This document shows, in pieces, positions 59,664 through 64,000 of a DNA stretch of 64,000 nt. Positions within the stretch are counted from its first letter, which is position 1. Each line of letters opens with the position of its first letter. The stretch is from positions 62,001 through 126,000 of the forward strand of contig CALUTP010000022.1 of NCBI GenBank assembly GCA_944323725.1, given 5' to 3'. The position numbers and the translations under genes were made by a program. The stretch comes from Candidatus Gastranaerophilales bacterium. GTDB taxonomy: Bacteria > Cyanobacteriota > Vampirovibrionia > Gastranaerophilales > Gastranaerophilaceae. The notes beneath the pieces are model-generated. The model was not told the DNA's origin. It worked only from the letters and a program-made list of their open reading frames with translations, and did no database searches.

Positions 59664-60704
59664 ATGAGTTTAATAAATTTATTAAGAAAAACCTCACGAA
59701 ATAAGCTATTCACAACTCCATCACACGCCCAAAAATTTTTTATATTTCATAAGTTGAGGAATCTTTACAAATTAGATATTTCAGAAACAGAAACTCATAA
59801 TCCTCAAGAGGCACTTTTAAAAGCTCAATATAGAGCTTCAAAAATTTATGGGGTAAAATCTACATCTTTTTTATTAAATGGCTCTACCAGCGGTATAATA
59901 GCTTCAGTATTGGCATGTGTAAATCCTAGTGATAAAGTTCTTTTATGGAGAAATGCCCATCCTTGTCATGCAAATGCGGTAAAATTAGCTGGTGCTACCC
60001 CTATATATTATGAACTTGATATAGACAAAGAATTTGGAGTCCCGCTAGAAACAAAACCTGAAGTTATCGAAAGTTATCTAATAAATAACAAAATTAAGGC
60101 TGTCATAATAACATCGCCATCTTATGAAGGAATTGTTTCTGAGATAGAATTAATTAAAACAATATGTAATAAATATGACGCATATTTAATAGTAGATGAA
60201 GCTCATGGAGCATTATATCCGTTTTCAGAAAATCTTCCAAAAAGTGCAGTACAAATTGCAGACTTTACAGTTCAATCTTTGCATAAAACAGCTGGAGGGC
60301 TCAATTCCACAGCATTACTTCACTGCAATTGCGATATAGATGTATCTAAGGCTTTGAGTATTATAAATACGACGTCTCCATCATATCCATTGCTTGCATC
60401 AATTGAAGCTAATATCAATTATATTAACTCTAAAAAAGGACGGGGGGAAATTGAAAAGATTATTTCTCAAATTAAGACTTTAAAGCTAAACTGCAATAAT
60501 TGTAAATTTTATGGAGATGATATTACAAAAATTCTAGTTAAACATAAAAACTATAGTGGATATGACTTGTCTAAAATATTATTTGAAAAATATAATATTG
60601 AGGATGAAAAAACAAATAAAAAATCAACAATGCTTTTATGTGGAATTGGAACTTCAATAAAAAAAATTAATCAGTTATTTTTTGCACTTAACAACATTAA
60701 ATAA
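59664..60704 (+). CDS. Orn/Lys/Arg decarboxylase major-domain PLP protein, shortened
   Basis: 346 aa. PLP fold: RASKIYGVKSTSFLLNGSTS, IIASVLACVNPSDKVLLWRN, AVIITSPSYEGIVSEIE, YLIVDEAHGALYPF (Asp binding the PLP nitrogen), and FTVQSLHKTAGGLNSTALLH with the Schiff-base Lys in HKT. That corresponds to the major domain of biodegradative arginine/lysine decarboxylases; the C-terminal domain of ~100+ residues is short here (family ~480). Either a compact decarboxylase (polyamine or lysine product) or a related aminotransferase-type enzyme. The start follows the PilZ stop by 2 bp. Confidence 0.82.
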   Translation: MSLINLLRKTSRNKLFTTPSHAQKFFIFHKLRNLYKLDISETETHNPQEALLKAQYRASKIYGVKSTSFLLNGSTSGIIASVLACVNPSDKVLLWRNAHPCHANAVKLAGATPIYYELDIDKEFGVPLETKPEVIESYLINNKIKAVIITSPSYEGIVSEIELIKTICNKYDAYLIVDEAHGALYPFSENLPKSAVQIADFTVQSLHKTAGGLNSTALLHCNCDIDVSKALSIINTTSPSYPLLASIEANINYINSKKGRGEIEKIISQIKTLKLNCNNCKFYGDDITKILVKHKNYSGYDLSKILFEKYNIEDEKTNKKSTMLLCGIGTSIKKINQLFFALNNIK

Positions 60705-60771
60705 TTGTTAAAAATTGTAAAACTTAAGTGATACATTTTAAAGATTTAACCCCAAATAGCCGTATTCCATA

Positions 60772-60786
60772 GTAAGAATATGTTAC
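60772..60786 (+). promoter_or_regulatory. Weaker palindrome GTAA-N7-TTAC upstream of paralogue C
   Basis: GTAA-GAATATG-TTAC, the core of the operator seen at 17198 and 46945, centred ~43 bases before the ATG. The flanking T and A of the full TTGTAA/TTACAA site are missing, so significance is modest. Confidence 0.35.
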
Positions 60787-60821
60787 GATAATATATTTTG
60801 GAAAGGAAAACATCGTAAACT

Positions 60822-62879
60822 ATGGGATTGGCAGCATCACAAGCTAGATTATTATCAATCACATCTCGTATGGCTGACAACGAGTTGAGATCTCAGATGA
60901 TAAATAATGCTAAAATGCGCCTTACTGCAGAAAGTTCTCAAGTCAGTGAGGAGTACGTTGATGCCTTAAATAGAACCCAGCTTATGATGAAGAATTATAA
61001 CACTGCCGGAGAGTCACAATATCAGACATTAACATTTAATAATTTAACAGCTTATAGTGCCTACAATAATCAGTATGGAATTAAAAATAAAGGTGGAGAA
61101 CTTCTAGTTTCAGAATCAGATGCAGCAAAATTTGAAGAAGCCTTTAAAGAAGCTAAATTAGATGAATCAATTCTTGAAGGTGATACCGAAGGACTTAATG
61201 CAAAAGCCTTAGAAGAGTTTTTAAAATCATATGGGTTGGAAAAATCTACAACTTACTTTGAAAATCAGGATGTATTCACAATTGATCCAAATATTCAAAA
61301 AATGTTTGAAGGCGATATGATTTATAATACAGATGGAACCAGAGTATCTGGAATCCATTACGGATATGAATTATCTAAAACATCAACTGAATATGGTATA
61401 TATCTTGAATTATTAAATGATTATACCAAAACAAGCGATGCTTACACTAATGCGACAATAAAAGAAATGCAAGATACTGTATTTAACACAACAAGTGGAG
61501 GGCAAACCTATAAAGAATGGTATAATAAAATGGCCCAGTTTGATGCTGTTTTAAATATAGTAAGTGATGAAGATGGCAATGAACATATAGACACTCCAGC
61601 TGATGCAGTAAACCAAGCAACACAGCTTAAAAATGCAATGCAAGAAGTCTACAATGCAATAAAAAGTCATTTAAAAAAATCCGAAGAAGGTGGAGATGGA
61701 ACATTTGCAACTGCAATGGAAGAATACCTCTCTATGCCAGGTATAGGCTTAACTCAGTATGATGAAATTGGTGTAGCACAAAATCGTGTTCCACTTGGTA
61801 CTGTCGTACTAACTCACCCTGTAACAGGAGAGCCTTGTAAGTGGATAGTATATGATGAATCACTTCTAGAAAGTCTTGATCAAGAATCATTAGACTCAAA
61901 TGGTTTACCTCCTCTAGACACAGTTATTACAGGAGATTACTTAGATGGAACCTATACAGAAGTAATTTCATCAACTGTAACTGACGTAGATTATGTAGAA
62001 TCAGTAATCGCAATGTATGAATACTTCCAAACAAATGTTATGTCTGCACTAAAAAGAGAAGACTTCTCTGCTGGTACAGAAGCACAACAAGCAAAAAGTG
62101 AATACTACGCCGCTGCTAAAAAACTATCAATGTTTATATTCGGACAAGATGTTGGCTCAGATTTTTATGACAAACTTGATGATATGGAATGGTGTGCTGG
62201 CAAACAAGTCTGGGATGAAACAACAGAGATGTGGGGTACCCTATTCCCAACTACAGCACTTGATCCTAGTGAGGGCGGGGTAGTTGTTACCGATGAATCC
62301 CAATGGGTAGATGTACCTTTGCAAATAAAGAATCCTGATGGCACAGTTACAACAATAAATACAAAATATCAACCAAACTTCCAAGCAATTTTAGACGTAT
62401 ATTTATGCGATAAAATGATGGAAGAATATGGAGTACCAAAATATACCTGGATTGATGTTAATAATCCTAATGAAAATGCAGATGCAAAAGCTCAATGGTA
62501 CACAAATTTATTTGAAAGAATGCTCGAAGGTGGATATAAAGCTATTGAAAACGGCTTAGCATCAAGCTCTGAATGGCTTCAATTTGCATTTGAAAGTGGC
62601 TTAGTATCTATGGAACAGGTAAATGACGACAATAATTGGATTTCGACAATGTATACAAACTGTAGCGATATAACAGAGTCTTCAATTGAAATTGACATTA
62701 CAAAAGCTGAAGCTGAATATAACAAAGCTATGAAGAAAATTGAAGTTAAAGATAAACGCTACGATTTAGAATTAAAAAATATAGATACTGAACACCAATC
62801 ACTACAAACCGAATATGATTCTATAAAATCGGTCATAGATAAAAATGTTGAACGAAACTTTAAGTATTTCAATGCATAA
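60822..62879 (+). CDS. MG-family paralogue C: conserved-ends coiled-coil protein, 685 aa, function unknown
   Basis: Distant, larger member of the family. It starts MGLAASQARLLSITSRM (A/B: MGMAASQARFLGLTARK) and ends IEVKDKRYDLELKNIDTEHQ then SLQTEYDSIKSVIDKNVERNFKYF, matching the A/B tail (LELRLKQLDTEQDAIST, VIEKNVESTFK). The ~550-residue centre is acidic, low in cysteine, and unlike A or B apart from mid-protein PVTGEPCKWIVYDES; it has no clear domain. AAAGGAAAAC precedes the ATG. No signal peptide. Architecture suggests a filament, hook-like or tail-like protein exported by a signal-independent route; no such exporter lies in the window. Confidence 0.85.
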   Translation: MGLAASQARLLSITSRMADNELRSQMINNAKMRLTAESSQVSEEYVDALNRTQLMMKNYNTAGESQYQTLTFNNLTAYSAYNNQYGIKNKGGELLVSESDAAKFEEAFKEAKLDESILEGDTEGLNAKALEEFLKSYGLEKSTTYFENQDVFTIDPNIQKMFEGDMIYNTDGTRVSGIHYGYELSKTSTEYGIYLELLNDYTKTSDAYTNATIKEMQDTVFNTTSGGQTYKEWYNKMAQFDAVLNIVSDEDGNEHIDTPADAVNQATQLKNAMQEVYNAIKSHLKKSEEGGDGTFATAMEEYLSMPGIGLTQYDEIGVAQNRVPLGTVVLTHPVTGEPCKWIVYDESLLESLDQESLDSNGLPPLDTVITGDYLDGTYTEVISSTVTDVDYVESVIAMYEYFQTNVMSALKREDFSAGTEAQQAKSEYYAAAKKLSMFIFGQDVGSDFYDKLDDMEWCAGKQVWDETTEMWGTLFPTTALDPSEGGVVVTDESQWVDVPLQIKNPDGTVTTINTKYQPNFQAILDVYLCDKMMEEYGVPKYTWIDVNNPNENADAKAQWYTNLFERMLEGGYKAIENGLASSSEWLQFAFESGLVSMEQVNDDNNWISTMYTNCSDITESSIEIDITKAEAEYNKAMKKIEVKDKRYDLELKNIDTEHQSLQTEYDSIKSVIDKNVERNFKYFNA

Positions 62880-62982
62880 AGAAAATCTTTATACGATATA
62901 AAGATTATGTAAGGAAATCAAAGTTCATAGTTATTTTGAATTATAATAATAACATAGGTTAGAAAAATAATTGGAGATAATT

Positions 62983-63267
62983 ATGGAAACAGTTAATGAA
63001 ATTCTTACAAAGTTAGAAAATGCAGATAATACAACTAAAAATGAACTTGAAAATAAATTAGTAGAGCAAGGTAAAGAAGTGCTTCCACAACTTGTTGATG
63101 AGTTGCAAGTTATTAAAGGTATTAAAAGAGGAGTTGTAGCTATGACTTTGATAAGAATTGGTGATGCTTCTATTAAATATCTTGAAAAAGCAGCTCAAGC
63201 AAATAAAGACTTTGAATGGGTGGCTGAATACTTAATAAGAGAAATTAAAGGTGAAATAGCAGCTTAA
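62983..63267 (+). CDS. Small HEAT-repeat-like protein, 94 aa
   Basis: METVNEILTKLENADNTTKN, ELENKLVEQGKEVLPQLVDE, GVVAMTLIRIGDASIKYLEK: two to three helical pairs with the A/L pattern of HEAT repeats. No other domain. GGAG six bases before the ATG at 62983 selects this start over an upstream one at 62971. May be a protein-interaction module. Terminator directly after. Function unknown. Confidence 0.75.
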   Translation: METVNEILTKLENADNTTKNELENKLVEQGKEVLPQLVDELQVIKGIKRGVVAMTLIRIGDASIKYLEKAAQANKDFEWVAEYLIREIKGEIAA

Positions 63268-63291
63268 TAAAACTATTTTATGTACATAAAA

Positions 63292-63318
63292 AAAGTCTGC
63301 TTTAATAGCAGGCTTTTT
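63292..63318 (+). terminator. Intrinsic terminator after the HEAT-like gene
   Basis: AGTCTGC/GCAGGCT (one G-T pair) with a TTTAATA loop and eight Ts. Confidence 0.88.
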
Positions 63319-63337
63319 TTATGCTAAAATATATTTT

Positions 63338-64000
63338 GTGGAAAAGTTTAAACCTATTTTATTTTATATAACATTATTACTATTAATATCAGCAATATGC
63401 ATAAATGCTTCTAATTATGATTATGACTTATGGGCAAGATTAATTGCAGGAATGGGAGTTATTGATGGAGGTCACGTTTTAAAACAAGATTTTTTATCTT
63501 ATACTCCAACTCATATTTGGTATGACCATGAGTACGGTTCCGGTATTATATTTTATTTACTGCTCAAATTATTCGGGCCATACAGCCTAATCATATTTGA
63601 AATAATTTTGTACTTTGGAATATTTTTTATAATAACAAAAGTTATAAAACTAAGAAATCCGAATATAGATATATACAACTTATTATTTTACCTTTTCCCA
63701 ATAATGGCACTTGGCGAAAACTTCAATAACCCAATAAGATGCCATCTTTTTAGCTTCCTGCTTTTTACTGTATTTATTTATATTCTTGAACTATCTAGAA
63801 AAGGGGTTAATAAGCTACTATTTCTTATACCATTCCTTATAATATTATGGAATAATTTACATGGTGGAGTTATAGCTGGAATTGGCTTGCTTTGCATGTA
63901 TATTATAGGTGAAATTTTAAATAAGAAACCCTTCAAAAAATACATTATTGCACTTACATTATCAATACCAGCACTTATAATAAATCCTTGGGGATATAAT
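63338..64000 (+). CDS. Polytopic membrane protein, N-terminal fragment (GT-C-like)
   Basis: Translated by hand from a GTG at 63338 and open to the window end (221 codons). It begins VEKFKPILFYITLLLLISAI and contains many hydrophobic helices; DYDLWARLIAGMGVIDGGHV, DFLSYTPTHIWYDHEYGSG and LGENFNNPIRCHLFSFLL resemble the D-x-W/Y.H..A.G..I...G..P..D.fSyT pattern of GT-C membrane glycosyltransferase-like or O-antigen polymerase-like proteins. The exact start is uncertain: no Shine-Dalgarno is obvious. Product and substrate unknown; the right part lies outside the window. Confidence 0.7.
   Translation, partial: MEKFKPILFYITLLLLISAICINASNYDYDLWARLIAGMGVIDGGHVLKQDFLSYTPTHIWYDHEYGSGIIFYLLLKLFGPYSLIIFEIILYFGIFFIITKVIKLRNPNIDIYNLLFYLFPIMALGENFNNPIRCHLFSFLLFTVFIYILELSRKGVNKLLFLIPFLIILWNNLHGGVIAGIGLLCMYIIGEILNKKPFKKYIIALTLSIPALIINPWGYN

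Noticed and set aside
1-64000. CRISPR arrays, insertion sequences and prophage
   Set aside because: No regularly spaced direct repeats, transposase motifs or phage structural genes were seen on either strand.

Overview
The window is 64 kb of AT-rich (roughly 30-35% G+C) bacterial chromosome, densely coding, with no insertion sequence, prophage, CRISPR array, rRNA or tRNA that I could find. The gene set points to an anaerobic or microaerophilic, non-photosynthetic bacterium: superoxide reductase plus ferritin, a hybrid-cluster-protein relative, CoA-disulfide-reductase-type flavoprotein, and no respiratory or photosynthetic genes. The low G+C, the large SRP RNA, rpmD (L30), the NblS/VicK-like kinase and repeated families of unrecognised secreted-looking proteins would fit a Gastranaerophilales/Vampirovibrionia (Melainabacteria) genome. 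That placement is an inference, not proven by the sequence.

Layout. 0-4 kb: start of a leuC/aconitase-type gene, a paralogue (A) of a repetitive-architecture protein family, ybaK and a homocitrate/Re-citrate-synthase-like enzyme. 4-10 kb: TPR protein, HELAH metallopeptidase, orphan histidine kinase, FAD dehydrogenase. 9.6-15.8 kb: condensin operon smc-scpA-scpB followed by a TPR-metzincin protease. 16-19 kb: paralogue B and an alpha-glucan phosphorylase homologue lacking the PLP lysine. 19.3-21.7 kb: a G+C-rich island with a subtilase and most of a PLP lyase gene. 22-29 kb: VWA protein, kinase-like protein, phospholipase D-like protein, ChbG-type deacetylase, GT2 glycosyltransferase, SRP RNA. 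29-34 kb: superoxide reductase-ferritin operon and a two-component operon. 34-38 kb: small secreted or membrane proteins, SPFH protein, WecB epimerase. 38.7-40.6 kb: glutaredoxin-like protein plus a hybrid-cluster-protein homologue that has lost its metal ligands. 40.6-42 kb: rpsL-rpsG with a long leader, and a broken gene. 42-56 kb: leuD, phosphatase-like protein, B12/radical SAM protein, AI-2E permease, coiled-coil MG-family protein, ferredoxin, thrB, MnmC-like methyltransferase, two flavoproteins, sugar ABC permease, phosphohexomutase. 56-59 kb: rpsE-rpmD-rplO-secY. 59-64 kb: a candidate small RNA, PilZ protein, PLP decarboxylase-like protein, paralogue C, a HEAT-like small protein and a truncated membrane protein.

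The most unusual theme is a set of five signal-peptide-less proteins starting MG[ML]AA or MGF (351, 16029, 19250, 47040, 60822). Three share conserved N- and C-terminal coiled-coil ends around a variable middle, a flagellin/hook-protein-like architecture. Two of these genes, perhaps three, carry a TGTAA-N7-TTACA-type palindrome upstream, suggesting a co-regulated surface or secretion system not matched to any named one here. A second theme is short N-termini with a [S/F]FG motif on otherwise unrelated membrane-associated proteins. A third is loss of catalytic residues in recognisable enzyme families (Hcp, glucan phosphorylase, histidine phosphatase).
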